Of a DNA stretch of 64,000 nucleotides, positions 21,205 through 34,400 are shown one piece after another (position 1 is the stretch's first letter; every line of letters begins with the position of its first letter). Under the pieces are notes generated by a model. It searched no databases. It had not been told where the DNA came from and worked only from the letters and a program-made list of their open reading frames with translations. Origin of the DNA: Candidula unifasciata (taxonomy: Eukaryota; Mollusca; Gastropoda; Stylommatophora; Geomitridae); the NCBI GenBank assembly GCA_905116865.2, contig CAJHNH020006957.1:242001-306000 (forward strand). Reading direction: 5' to 3'. The position numbers and the translations under genes are program-made.

Positions 21205-21496
21205 ATCCCTGTGTGGGTTTCGGGGTCCTATTGTGGGGGAAACAAAAACAGACCCATTTCTAACCCAAAAGCATGTTGTAGGAGTCAAATAATTAGGAGC
21301 TTCCTTCTTAGTCAGAGCGCATCTGCCTAAGAAACAAGGAACCAACATTCTGCATACAAATGAGTCAAATCTGTAAAATGGATGTGTACATAGCATTCAG
21401 GTTCTGGAACAGGACTAGAGTCCGGAAGTGGATGAACAACCAGAGCTTTCCATTGGAATTTACTGCTGGTGACCATGAAGAAGAAGAAGAATGGAG
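21205..21496 (+). mobile_element. Family A element, complete, with 10-bp target duplication
   Basis: AACAATACAG flanks it at 21,195-21,204 and 21,497-21,506. Starts ATCCCTGTGTGGGTTTCGGG and ends with (GAA)n. One of the clearest definitions of the family's ends. Confidence 0.92.
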
Positions 21497-21506
21497 AACA
21501 ATACAG

Positions 21507-22740
21507 CAACCTTAATTTGTATCTACGTGTCAAAAGTTCAATATTTTCAAAGAACTGAGACCAGTAATGTACAAAAACTTCTGCAATGTGTCTATTATTA
21601 TTTCTTGAAGGATAATTCTGATTGCTGCTTTGTTTGATAACATCATTCTGTTTTTAATGCAAAAAATTACCTCAGCAAACAGCAGACATTCACTGCATAT
21701 TGCTTTGTGATGTGATTGTCCGTGGAGCTCATTTTTTAAAATGATGTCATGTACTTCCTTTTTCAAATCTGTTCTACATACAACGTTTAGTAATATTTTA
21801 CAAACACTCTGCATTATCAACAATTGAAAGTGAGTCAAAATATTCACAGATGGTGTTTGTGGCCACTTTAGTTCCACACAATGGTCTAACATACATTAAA
21901 TTCTGCCTTAGTCATATATATTCTCATAGCCCATACTTTGTAGCATTGGTCATCTATTTAAAAAGTAACATTAGATTCATTAATGTGGAACAATTACATA
22001 TTTATGCAGTCTTAATTTGCATATATTCAGGACATTTCTTGAATAGCTGTAAAACATTTTTTTTTTAAATATCTGGCTTTTTACAAATACATATGTATAT
22101 TTATACATCGTCATTCAATCAATAACTTGTTAAAGTTTTTAACAAATGTGGAATAAACAGTAGTTTTATAACAGTCTTGTTAAAATGATGCTTTAATAAC
22201 ACACACATGCAAGCACACATGCGCATGAATACACACACACATAAAGAAAGAAAGAGATATAATATTCAGTGGTCTTTCTTTAAAAAAAAATACATCATTA
22301 AAATGAACATGTTCTAGATCAACTAAGGTTACATATGAACGTTTATAATAAAGTAACAAAACAAAATTTTCATAAAATAATTTTATACTCATTGCATTTA
22401 AATCTTAGATGATATATTTCCCTGAGCTATGTATAAGTATGTATTTTTATGTACATTTAAAAACTGTTACTAGAAATGACATGAAACTAAATACATTCTC
22501 CCAACTGTCTGTCAATGTATGGCACCATTAATTTAATATAAATACAAATCAAAAATGTACAAACATAAACCTATTTACAATGTAGAAATTCCTCCTGCAT
22601 TATAGTAACAGTCAATTGTGCGTGCAAGCATGGAGACAACTTGGCCACCAAAACACCCATGAGAAATGCATTCTATTTTTGGCATTCCTTCACTAAATGA
22701 TTTTGGTTTATTTGCTTTTAAGTATACAGTGGTCTGCTCC
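21507..22740. other. AT-rich non-coding DNA, possible distal 3' flank of FHDC1
   Basis: No coding exon supported. A (CA)n-like stretch lies at 22,201-22,244. The AATAAA on the minus strand at 22,707-22,712 is a possible distal poly(A) signal for FHDC1. Confidence 0.4.
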
Positions 22741-22744
22741 TAAA

Positions 22745-22855
22745 TTAACTTCTTTTTCTTAAAGTCCATGCTGTGTGACATTGGTAGTCATATCTGCCAT
22801 AACCTTCTGTCTCGTGTACTTTCAATTAACTCTGACAGATGATCTTTCATGTATG
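22745..22855 (-). repeat. LINE 3'-end remnant
   Basis: The reverse complement reads AAAGATCATCTGTCAGAGTT, ATTGAAAGTACACGAGACAG and AAGGTTATGGCAGATATGAC, ending AAGAAAAAGAAG. It matches the LINE ends at 9.32 and 36.82 kb. Confidence 0.7.
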
Positions 22856-23122
22856 CAAACCAAAGAATGAGACTAAATTAACTAGGAAAGGAATATGCCA
22901 GGTGTACATTTAGAATATATTGTCATGATGGCATTGTATTGAAGACAATGGCCCTGATACATCTTCTGCAAACTATATGAAAATCCACATAACAATGGCT
23001 TTCCATCACTGTTTGCTTTGGGTTCTATTTGTTTTTTTAAGTATACATCTGTCACCACTAAGTTAGCTATAACAGGAATATTAATTTCATTTTACTACCT
23101 GCTTGTTAAAAAACAGTCTTTT

Positions 23123-23410
23123 TTTTCTTAGTTTTCACAGCTGTAGACTCTGGTGGCAAGTTCTGGTTGTACATCCACTCCTGGACTTTAGTCTTGATCC
23201 AGAACTTGAGTTTTGTGTGCACATTTGTTTTACAGATCTGGCTTATTTGTATGCGGACTGCTGTTTCCTTGCCTTTTAGGCAGATGTTCTCTTATTTTGA
23301 AGGAAACACCCCTAATTAGTAGCCTCCTACAACATGCTTGTTAGGGAGGCAGTGGGTCTATTCTTTGTTCTCCAAAATGGAGCCCCAGTGCCCACACAGT
23401 TGAGGGACAG
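23123..23410 (-). mobile_element. Family A element
   Basis: On the plus strand it runs from CACAGCTGTAGACTCTGG, through CTGGACTTTAGTCTTGATCC and CAGATCTGGCTTATTTGTAT, to AGTGGGTCTATTC and CCCACAC. The GAA tail is reduced to a T-rich stretch at 23,118. The 5' end is distorted near a C-run at 23,418. Confidence 0.8.
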
Positions 23411-23983
23411 TAGGTCCCCCCCCCCCCATCTGAATAGGGCCCTTGCAGCCCCACATGATAAATCATGTAGCAGATCATGGTGGATTATTATTGAATGTGC
23501 AAGCTCACAACCCCACAACAGCAGGACACCTTATCAAGACTGAACTCAAGCAGTCTGTCATGGAAGGCTGGAGTGACAGCATCATCAAGTTTCCTGTGAG
23601 CATTTAATCAGACACAAATCTGCACCCATAAAAAAGGATTTAGATACAGAGATGCTGATGTCTGGTGTTGGGCATCATACTTTCAAACATGTGTCTTTAC
23701 ATTACCACGGGGGATCCTAGCAGGCCAATGCTGAGCTGGTCAGCAAAGGAAGGATTAACCACCATTACTGAAGTGATAAAGACCCGCTGAAGACTATAAA
23801 TGTGGTCTGCTGTGAGGCTGCAGCAGAATCACTGTAATTCCATACAGTGATAACAAGCAATAGGCATGCAATCTTGCTCAAATGTGGAGACTTCAAGAGA
23901 CAAATATGAACTGAAATTCTGAACAATATTTAGTTCCTAATTTCAAGAAAGGTTTTGTCTGTCTGTCAATGGTCTAAATTCTA
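23411..23983 (-). other. Probable proximal 3' UTR of FHDC1
   Basis: Lies directly downstream of the FHDC1 stop on the minus strand. An ATTAAA variant signal occurs at about 23,603-23,608 (minus strand). No open frame of note; transcript end not determinable by eye. Confidence 0.4.
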
Positions 23984-26900
23984 TTATTTCTGTGGAGTCT
24001 TTATTCCACTAGGACTAATCTTTCCCTTAGCAGTACTGAGCCGCTTAAAGAAAGACTGAGATTTCATAAGAGTATTCTCCCCTTTGTCTTCACTTCCTTT
24101 TTGTTCATCTACTGTTGATAAAGCATGATGCTGTTCCAGACTGAGGTAGGGGGATAGCTCTGCAGTTGCTGGGGACTTTCTTCCAGACGCAGTCTTTGGT
24201 ATTCTGAGGCTGGCACTGCGATTAAATGACGATGCATTTGGTGTTAAATGCAGAGATTTTGTATGAGCTGGTGTCAAGGTTTGTTCATCTACTTTAGCTT
24301 TTGATGCAGCGGTTGGAGACATAAAGGATGCTCTTCTTGCTGACTTTCCTTCAGAAGCAAAAGGAATTGCACTCTGAGGTCTCTCTGGTAATGGTGCATT
24401 AAGTACAGAAAGACTGTTGTTATTAATAGAAGATTTTGTTCGAGGTGGTGCCACCGGTGTTTGTTCATCAGCTTTAGTTTTTGATGCAGCAGTTGGAGAC
24501 ATAAAGGATGATCTCCTGGTTGATTTTGCATCCGAAGCAAAAGGAACAGCACTCTGAGGTCTCGTTGGTAATGATAACTGTGCATCAACTGTAGAAAGAC
24601 TGTTGTTATTAATGGAAGATTTTGTTCTAGGTGGTGCCACGAGAGGTTGCTCATCAACTTTAGTTTTCGATGCAGCAGTTGGAGACGTAAAGGATGATTT
24701 TCTTGCTAGTTTTCCCTCTAAAGAAAAGGGAATCGTACTCTGAGGTCTCTCTGCTAATGATGTTTTTGTTGTGTTGAGGTTATTTTCATTAACAGGTGTA
24801 ACACTTCTGCGTACAGTGCTTGGGGTGCTTTGTTTCAAATCTTGTCCTACAGAGGTTCGACCAGATGAGACTCGCATTGACTGGGTTCTTGAAAATGCAC
24901 TTGCTGTAGTTGGAGTTGTACCTGCTTTATTATGAAACGCTGGTGAGACAGCTCTGGCAGATGCTGGTGTCGATCGTGGAATAGGAATTGTAGAAGCGGA
25001 AGGCTTTGACAGATGTGTGGAAGATTTTGTTGGTGTTCCTGAGTTTGATGTGACAGTTAATCTTCGCCGCGTTGCTTCAGCAGAGCTGATATTTGAAGTG
25101 CTACTTGCTGCAGATGAAATGCTAGCATTGGAGTCTGATCTTGCTCTACCCACACTTGGAGGGGAAAGAAAAGACTTTGATGAAGGACCTGCAGATGACC
25201 TGGGGCCACGTATAGAGGTTCGAGCAAGTGTCCCTCTCTGGAATGACACTGTAGCAGCCTCAGCTCTCATAGATGCACGAACAGAATCCCGTTTAAGCGT
25301 AGGAGTGGAAGCTTGATCCCGAGCAGATGTTCTGCTGGGAGAGTCCCTAATAAAAGCAGTGTTTAATGTGGAGGTATCAGTCTTTATAGCTGATGGCTGT
25401 TTGTTTTTTGCAGGTCTATTAACTGAACTGCTTGTTGGTAGCATGTAACTAGGCACACTCTTTGGTTTGCCTGATTTTGTTGCATCATCAGCTGTAGGCA
25501 TTTTTTTTGCAGAAGAGGTAGAACTCTTTTGTTTGGAGGCAGAGTTAGATATGGTCGACAAGACACTAGCTTCATCACACCAAATATCCTCTTTTGATGT
25601 ACTGTGGCCACTATCAGGTGAAAGGATATTAGAAAAGTCATTACTACTCAGTTCTGATTCTGGGTCCTGTGTCCCCTTGTTTACTCGAACAGTCTGTTCT
25701 GTCCAGCTTTCTGTTCGTTCTTTGCGATCTGCTTCCTCAGAAAGTCTTGAAATTACATAGTCATTCTGTTTTGTACCATTTATCACAGGTTTGTTGTGTG
25801 AGGCAACATCTGATGTGCCTTTCGGTTTGTGGTTTTCCATCCTGCGTGCCGATGCTGGTGTATTGTAGACTTCAATTTCAAGATTACTGTTCATAGAAGT
25901 TCGTTGGGACATTGTCCCAGATGCACTTTCAAATCCTTCATCTCTATCACTACTAGCATAGCTATTTCTGGAACCTGTATCATTCTTCAAGTCATTCTCT
26001 TCAGATTTTACATGATATCCATATTGAGCTTGGCTAGTATCAGCAAATGGAGAAATGTTCGTCTCTCTAACATTTTCATATACACTTTTTCTCTGTTGTG
26101 CTCTCTTCATCCTCCATTTCGCAACAGCGGCAAGAGGATTGTCACTATCACCATCTTCTTCAATGTTTCTGTTTTTGTCCATCAGACTGTATGATCGACG
26201 TAAAGGAGAGTGTTCTTTAAAAGACTTATCAGCATTAGCCGAAACATCATCAGCGACCAGTCTGTCTGAATTAACACTTCTTGTCACACAGACTTTTGAG
26301 TGAGACAGGAAGTCTGTCTGCTTCTCTGCAAAAGACTCAGATTCTGCTGGTATCGTTTCTGTGGAGGTATTTACAGATTTCAAAGAAAGCTGACTAAAGC
26401 TCTTTGGGCTATCACTTTTAGAAGATCTGCGAGTGCCCATATCTTCAGGCTTTAACTCAGTATCACTGTCATCACTAGGAATGTATAATCCATTTCTCCT
26501 GCCATCCATGGAAAGTCTACTCATGCTATTTCGCATAACAGCACTTTTTTCGGCTGAGGTATCTGGTGCACTTCCACTATTCATACGCATTATACTATTG
26601 CTAGCAAAATCTTCCTCGCCTGCAAGGACTTTAGCAACATGTTCATCATAGGATTTTGACCTGCTCATGCCACTCTGGCATGCTATTTCCTTCAAAGCCT
26701 GGTCAACACTATCTGATTCAACATTACTTCTAGCTCTGCCGCTAGCATTTGTGTCAGATGCACCTGCAAAGCCAAAACGTGCACCTCGGAACTTCTTTCT
26801 TGCTGCAGCGAGTTTAGCAGCTTTGTTAAGTTCCTTGTTGCATCCATCATCACTGGTCCCAGTATTTCCACAACCATTTGTATCTCTTTGTGAGTGTGGC

Positions 26901-28422
26901 TGCATCTGTGTTGGAGCTGTTTTTGCTATGGGAATTTTACCACTGCCATTTTTATTACTCGCTGACTGCAGTTTTGCCTGAGTTGGTAGAGCTTTAGCTG
27001 CAGGAGTGGAGTTTTTAGAGTTATTAGAGTGGGCACTTTTTAAGGAACCGTTTGTTTTATTTACACTGTCTGTACTACTTGATCCATGGGAAAGCTTCAT
27101 TGCTGCCTTTACATCATCTACTGACAAGGTAGATCGCTTCTTTCGTTTATCTCTTTTCACTTTCAGGTCCTGTTCATTGAGGGCCACACTGGGAATGTTC
27201 GAAGCCGTCATATGTGCAACAATGGCCACCTGTGGTGGTGAAGTGGTTGTCTTCATGTTTGAGTCCAGTGTTCGCTTCATGGGACCTGTAACACCAACTG
27301 TATCAATCTGCCTGCCTGTGTCTTCAATTGTTTTAAGGACGCCATCAATATCTGTGCCCATACCACTGCTAATTTTTTTTCTCATCGACACCATCACACT
27401 TGGACCAAGACTGCAGTCATCCTGACTGCGATTTATAGACCCCACTCTTTCTCTGTTTCTCTGAGTTTTCATCTGCAAAGATTTTGTTAAATCATCCTGA
27501 CTAGGATTTTTCTCACTGATTGTTTCAAGTGGGGAACTACTTTCAGAAGTTGATACTCCTGCATTCCTTCTAGAACTTTTACTTGCTAAGGGTGTAGCAT
27601 CTAGAGAAGAAGATTTCAAATCTTTGTGTGTTGCTTCATTAGAACTTGGAGGTGTGGCAAGGCCATCTTTCTTGTTCAGTCTCTGTTTTATTCTCAAAAT
27701 TAATGCATCAGTCTCATCTACATCATGCGAGAGTTCTTTCCTCCTTTGTTCAGCGCTTAATTTATCTCCTGAAGGTTTGTCAAGAAAGCTTCTAGTTCGA
27801 CGAAGTGTGTTACTGCTTTTTGAATGTATTTCAGTCTTTAGCGAATCAGTTTGATTGTTCACTGGTGAACCACCACTATCATTTCTAGCTTTAACACTAT
27901 GCACTGCTGAATTGTTTGCATTTAACGGTGATGGAGCTCGTTCACGTTGCATTTCAGGTATTATTAATGTACTTCGTTTGGCCTTTCTTTCTAGACGACG
28001 TCTGTTCAGACTAGCAAAACGTTCAAACTGTGCTTCAGGTTTGCTGGGCTCTGATTCTGAGGTATCCATCAAGAAATCAATCAAAGATTCATCATCTCTG
28101 GATGAATTGGATGAATAACTTCTTCTAACACGAGCGTGGGCTAAAGAATCCGGAGTAAGAGAATTTCCATCAGTTGAACTGTTTGTACGGCTGCTCTGTT
28201 GACTGAGCCTACCGTGGCTGCCACGTTGAAAGGGAGCATCAGTGGTGTCATCTACCATCTTTTCAGTGGTGTTTAGGTTGACCTTGGTCACCTTGGTGAC
28301 TGAAAAATTTCCATCGTTGAATTTTCTTGATGCATATCCACTGCGCACATCTGCCAACAGTGTATCCACAATGGATTCTTCCTGGTCTTCCATACTGGTA
28401 TTCAACTGTTGCTCATCCAGCT
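23984..28422 (-). CDS. FHDC1: FHDC1 exon 11: long disordered C-terminal tail and stop
   Basis: Acceptor TTTATCTTTAACAG, edge at 28,422, taking one base from exon 10 ([16 protein letters not shown] at the start). It is open for 4,439 nt to the stop at 23,984. Composition is Ser/Thr/Asn/Lys-rich with many basic-Ser-Ser motifs (RRSYSS, RSSFMSP), so phosphorylation sites are likely. [21 protein letters not shown] segment is one of few hydrophobic-plus-acidic islands and might be a docking motif. The last residues ([17 protein letters not shown]) are basic. One uninterrupted intron-free frame of this size with codon-level order argues for selection. Confidence 0.93.
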
Positions 28423-31400
28423 CTGTTAAAGATAAACAAAAAATGCAATAACAAACTAATCTCGTATGCTGATGCACATATTCTTTGTAATTTTTCACAT
28501 GAAGTAAAAATGCACAGGAATCTTCAAGCAAAACCAAAAAAGGCAAACTATTATTTAATTAAATGTATTCTTTGGTCAAAGGCCCAATTATTTTTCTTGA
28601 AAGAATTCCTTCTTATTCTTCTTATTCACTATCTGTAAACTTCGGCAGAAAGTTCCCTTTGTTCGTCTATTTCTGGACTTCTCTCTTTTCCAGAGTTTGA
28701 GTTTTGCAGGCACATCCATTTTACAGATCTGGCTTATTAGTTTGGAGACTGTTGGTTCTCTGCCTCTCAGACAGGCGCACTCCAGCGTTGAAGGAAACAC
28801 CCCTAATTAGTCGCCTTGTGCTTGTCAGGTGGGGCAGTGTGTTTGTTCATTCCCCCCCCCCAAAAATGGGGACCAGGAACACACACGGGAATGAAATAAT
28901 TTAAAACAGGAATGATATATAGCCATAGACAGTGATCTAAATCAATTCTGTAAAAATTACTTTTAAACTTACATCAGGTCATGCTGAAGTCAATCAGATT
29001 GAAAAAGCAGACATTTTATGTGTGTGAATATTAAAGAGAAGAATTAAAGACCCTTAAATTAATGATAGAACATCGTAAATGATAATAAAATATAACTCCA
29101 TCAAACTGTTGGCTTAGGTGGGAGAGCTTAGAAAACAGCTGTTCTGATTGAAAGACATTGGTATCAAGTAGGCAAATGCAAGATTTAAAAGCTTTACATG
29201 GGACACAAGAAAAGCGGTTAAGTAATATTATGTTTGTTTGTTTGTTTTAGTATCCAGAAGTCATGAGTTGTTAACCCTTAGGCTCGGTATTATGGATATC
29301 GCAACATTTCAGCCTTGATTCCATTGTAAATACCGTAAATCTGGGAGAAAATGTGGCTTTCCTGCCTACCCCCGTGATTGAACCCGGACCACAAGGAGTT
29401 CGTCACCCGGTCTCTGCGCAATCCGGTTTAGCCAACTACGCTAGAGAGCCGGGCGTTAAGTAATATTAAATAGGCAGGATCAGTCAAGACACATCTGTAG
29501 AAATGTTGAGATTTGAGAATATATGTACATGTCTATTATGTAGACCCCATTCATGACACTGGTGCATCAGGCATATCAGTTCTTGATGGGAGATGTATTC
29601 AATAACACACCAGTCATTTTACTTTACACAATTCCTGCTATCCATTTTAGACTGGGCAAACTTCAACTGCTCCAACATGCTGAGAGAAGAAATATAATCT
29701 AGAATACAGTCTGGAAATAAAGTATACTATGCCCTTCAAAATCTGCTAAAGTCAAAATCTCTGTCTTGCAACACCAAGATCAAAATATTTAAAACACTGA
29801 TAAGACCAATCATTTTATATGGCTCTGAAACTTGGAGCACAACTAAAAGAAATGAAGCCTCATTAAAAATTTTCAAAAACAGAGTTATACGTCAAATCTT
29901 TGGACCCATCAAAGATGCAAACAGCGGGGAATGGAGAGTGAGAAGCAACAACGAAATTCATAATCAGTTTAATCACCAATGATCAATGGCATCATGAGAT
30001 CTAAAAGACTGAAGAAGGCTGGGTCATATCGAGAGAATGTGAAATGACAGAGAGGTAAAAACTGTAGACACAAGAGAGCTGAATGGTCATAGATCACGAG
30101 GCCTACCAAGAAGACAATGGAGAGATAACGTCCAGACAGACCTGCAAACACTTGGTGTCACCAACTGGAAAAAGAAGGCCAACCATAGAGATGAGAGGAG
30201 GTGGGTGATATCTGCAGCAATGAACATCACGAGCTCGGAATGCTAAAGAAAAAGGAGCTTTTAGACTGGATTGACCTGAGGGCTTCCCGTGTGGGTTTTG
30301 GGCCTTACAGTGGAAAAAGTAAGAATAGAGCCACTGCCTACCAACAAGCATGTCATAAGAGTTGACTGACTGGGAGCTTCCTTTGAAGTCAGAGTGCATC
30401 TGCCTGAGAGGCAAGGAGCCAACAGTCTGCATACAAAAGAGTCAGATCTGTGAAATGAGATGAGCAAGCAACACTCAGGTTCTGGAAAAGTACTTAAGTC
30501 AAGAACTGGAAGAACATCCAGAATTTTCTGCCAGAGTTAACAGCCACTGAACGTGAAGAAGAAGAAGTGAGGGCATCTGCCTTGCTGTGTGGATTTGAAC
30601 CCAAGACTTCAGCTGTTCAGTGGTAGACTTCTTCTTCTTCTTCTTTGCATTAACTGAGTGTAAATTATATTGGAAATTTCTGTTTGTTCACCTATTTCTG
30701 AACTTTACACTTGTTACAGAACTTGAGAATTGCATGGAAATCAGTTTTACTGATCTGGCTTGCTTGTATGCAGACTTGGTTCCTTACCTTTCAGGCAGTC
30801 ACTCTGATTTCAAAGGAAACACCCATAAGTAGTCGGCTTTTATATACAAAATGCTTTTTTGGGGCTAGCGGGTTTATTATTCCATCCCCACCCCATAATG
30901 GGACATTGAATGCCACACAGGGATACTGGAATTCAAGCTAATTCTTCTGAGCTTATCTGGACATTAGGAATTTCAGCCATGCCTTCTTCATGCTCAGAAA
31001 TGGGGAACCCTTGAGGTTATAGAAACACTGTATGTAATAAATAAACAGACAGTGTTTTGATTAGTATTCATAGAAAGTGTGACCTATCTTTCTATTTCTT
31101 TCTATGAGTGCTGATCAATACACTGTCTGTTTCTTTATTATTTCTCCATACATTCTACTTCAATATGTCATTATAAATCAACATACTTGGACTGTGTCGA
31201 ATTTCAGATTTCCTCCTTCTCAAAGTCTTAGCCTCTTGTAAACGACGTTCGGCATTGTCCTGTAATATCATTGACCATCACTGACTTATTAACATATGAA
31301 TATATAGCAAAAACACACCATCTAGCCTATAAATAAAATGAAATGAAATGCCTAGTGACCTTATATAATTAATATTAATCCTAACGTCCTTTTCAGGACC

Positions 31401-34400
31401 AAATTTTTTTGTTATTTGAAGCCCCACCCTGGCTTTTGCCAGGGGCCGCAATATAGGCAGGCCATAAATATGGCCAATTGTCTGAACGCGGTTTCTGGGA
31501 CCTCTCCACGGTGATCCTTATCCACATGGTGGCACTTTGTGTCATCAGGTGTTTATCGCTTGTGTGATGTCCTGGTGGGGTAGAAAGTCAGTCAGTCAGT
31601 CATGCCAAGTGACCTGTAATAAGAAAACCCTTTCTGTGAGTGCTAGTGATGCATGAGACGCATACTGCTAGACACATATTTTTATAGACCAATCAGCAAT
31701 GAGTGAATGATGTTGTCAATAAGATGTTGGTCACCTTTACTTCCAGGACATTCTTTAGTAGCAATTTTAAGCCGGATCAAAGCCAGTTATAACAAATCTA
31801 CCTCAATGCTAGTGGCGTCCGTGGCTAAGGCGTTGCGAGTCTGACTCGTAATCCAATGTACCGCGATAGAAACCTGCGTGGACTGCGTAGATTGTTATCG
31901 TGGTATGGGACGTCGCAGGTCGACCCAGCCTCAAATGGGTACCAGGATGGGCTGTCCTGGGAAAGTAAAGATGGCTGGCGTAATGCTGACCACATTACAC
32001 ACCGAGTGCCGATTGGTCTGTAAAAATATGGGTGCTCTTCCCATATGCCCGATGCGCCTAAGGGCGTGTAAAGGGATCTTTACTTTACTTACCTCAATGC
32101 TGATTCCCATTCATGAGCTTTGGATTGTATGTCAAATAATTCATGCTACAACAGCATTTTGAATTATTTCCTTAACTGTGTTTTAAACATTAACATTACA
32201 CTAACAGCCTGCAGTTTCTCTTTCATACCTCACCAGATCTGTTTTAAACAATAACATCTCTAGCTCTCTGCAGTTTCTCTTTCATACCTCACCAGATCTG
32301 TTTTAAATAATAACATCTCTAGCTCTCTGCAGTTTCTCTTTCATACCTCACCAGTTCTGTTTTAAATAATAACATCTCTAGCTCTCTGCAGTTTCTCTTT
32401 CATACCTCACCAGATCTGTTTTAAATAATAACATCTCACTAACAGCCTGCAGTTTCTCTTTCATACCTCACCAGTTCTGTTTTAAATATTAACATCTCAT
32501 TAGCAGCTGCAGTTTCTCTTTCATACCTCAGTAGATCTGTTTCAATATTAACATTTTACTAATAAGCTGCACTGTCTAATTCGCATCTTAGTTAATTAGT
32601 TGCATGTCCATTACAGGATGTCGCAGAACCAACCCCAGCAATTTTATGCTGTTTGTGATTTCACTGGGCAATTTTTATATTTGGTAGTTTGCTAATGCTT
32701 TCTGAAGGGCTCCTGTTACCACTGTCGAAACCAACGCAAGGCCGCAGCTGGGATCAAACCTGGTACCTCAAAATTATGCAGCAACTCCACAACACCTGAG
32801 CTACAAACATCTACCATACTTCAGAAGCTCTAATTTAAATATTAACATCTTTTCTCTTCTTTGTTCACCGGCTGTAAGCTCTGACAGAAAGTCCTGTTTG
32901 TTCATCCATTTAGACTTTGGTTTTGTGCCAGGGCCTAGGGTTTGCATGTACATCCGTTTTACTGCCTTATTTTGTGTATCTGGCTGTTCCTTGCTGCTCG
33001 GGCAGACGCCATCCGACTTTCAAGGAAGCTCACAATTATTCGACTCTTACGACATGCTTTTTGGAGCAGTGAGTTTACTCTTGTTTTCCCCACAGTGGGG
33101 CCCCTGAGCCCACATAGGGATATATTACCATCTTAAAAACAGCTCACAGTTTCTAATTGTTACCTCAGTAGCTTTCTTGAGTCTCTCACAGAAAGTCCTA
33201 AGAATGCTGAAGCATTCCTCAAGCTGAAATGTTCTGATGTCCTCACAGAAAAATGTAGCAAGTTCCTGCCTGATTATCTCTATATCACTGAGATCATCTT
33301 CCAGCTCAAGAACCTCCACATTGGCCTCCTGACGTGAAGAAAAACAAGTGTTCAGTTAGCATGGACTTACCACAGATAAACTGTCTTTGTGGTCTATATA
33401 GACATGTGGCCACAAATTGTGCAGGTTAGGATGGCAATAGTCACTGCTTTTTATGGGGCAACTGGCACATTTTAGTGAAGTGGTCAGTAACATGTCAGGC
33501 ACCTTTACTTTCCAGAATGTTTACAGATGTTGATCACTGGACCAGCATAAAAAGGAGGAAGAGGATGATAAGGAGAAGGAAAAGAAGAAAAGAAGGAGGA
33601 AAAGAAGAAGAATTAGAAAATGAAGAAGAAGAAGATGGAGGTAAAGAAGAAGGGGGAAAAGAAGAAGGGGAGAAAAAGAAAAGGAAGAAGGGACAGGAAA
33701 AGAAGAGGAAGAAAAGAAGAGGAAATGAAGAAGGAGGAGGAAAAGAAGAAGGGGGAAGAAAAAAAAGAAGGGGGAGAAAAGAAGAAGCGGGAGGATGAAA
33801 AGAAAAAGAAGAATGGGATGGAAAAGTAGAGAACAAGAAGCAGAAAGTGGAAAGGGAGAAGAAGCAGAAAAAGAATACACAAAGTTTTAAAAAAAAAACT
33901 AAATGAAAATTCTACCTTGAGAAAAACTGCCATCTGCTGCTGAAAGTCCATGCCTGCTACAACAATCTGTTCTGTGATGGCCCTGACCTTGGAAGCGATG
34001 TTGTTAATGTCTGTTGTGAGGGTCTCAATTGATACTCTGTTGAGAAAATTATTACTATCATCTAGTTGAAATTAAGAAGATGATCAAAGTAAATGTCCTT
34101 AGTCATTAGTTAAGGTTGGATCATCACGGTAGATGGGTCAGCCTGTGACTGCACCTTTCCAGTGTTAGTGGAAATCATACAAAATGTTCTTCATTGTTTG
34201 ATTTAAAAACTAGTAGCAAATTTGTAAATCCTGGGAAAATCCTGAAGCTTGCACATTTAAAGTAAAAATGCATAAGGCAGCTGTCAGATGTGCCAACACT
34301 AATGATCCCACATCAGAATTGCAGCTCACTGCTGGTGTTGGCAGGGAGCTGAACGACTTCCTGGAATGCTGTGATGAGAACACAGTCCTGCAAAGGACCT

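Noticed and set aside
24289..27425. Several 60-140-codon frames overlapping FHDC1 exon 11 on other frames or strand
   Set aside because: Shadows of the long coding exon; composition mirrors it and no independent signal is present.
33521..33951. Several 100-120-codon frames rich in Ser, Phe and Leu or in Lys and Glu
   Set aside because: They are translations of the purine/pyrimidine tract in FHDC1 intron 8, open in many frames on both strands.
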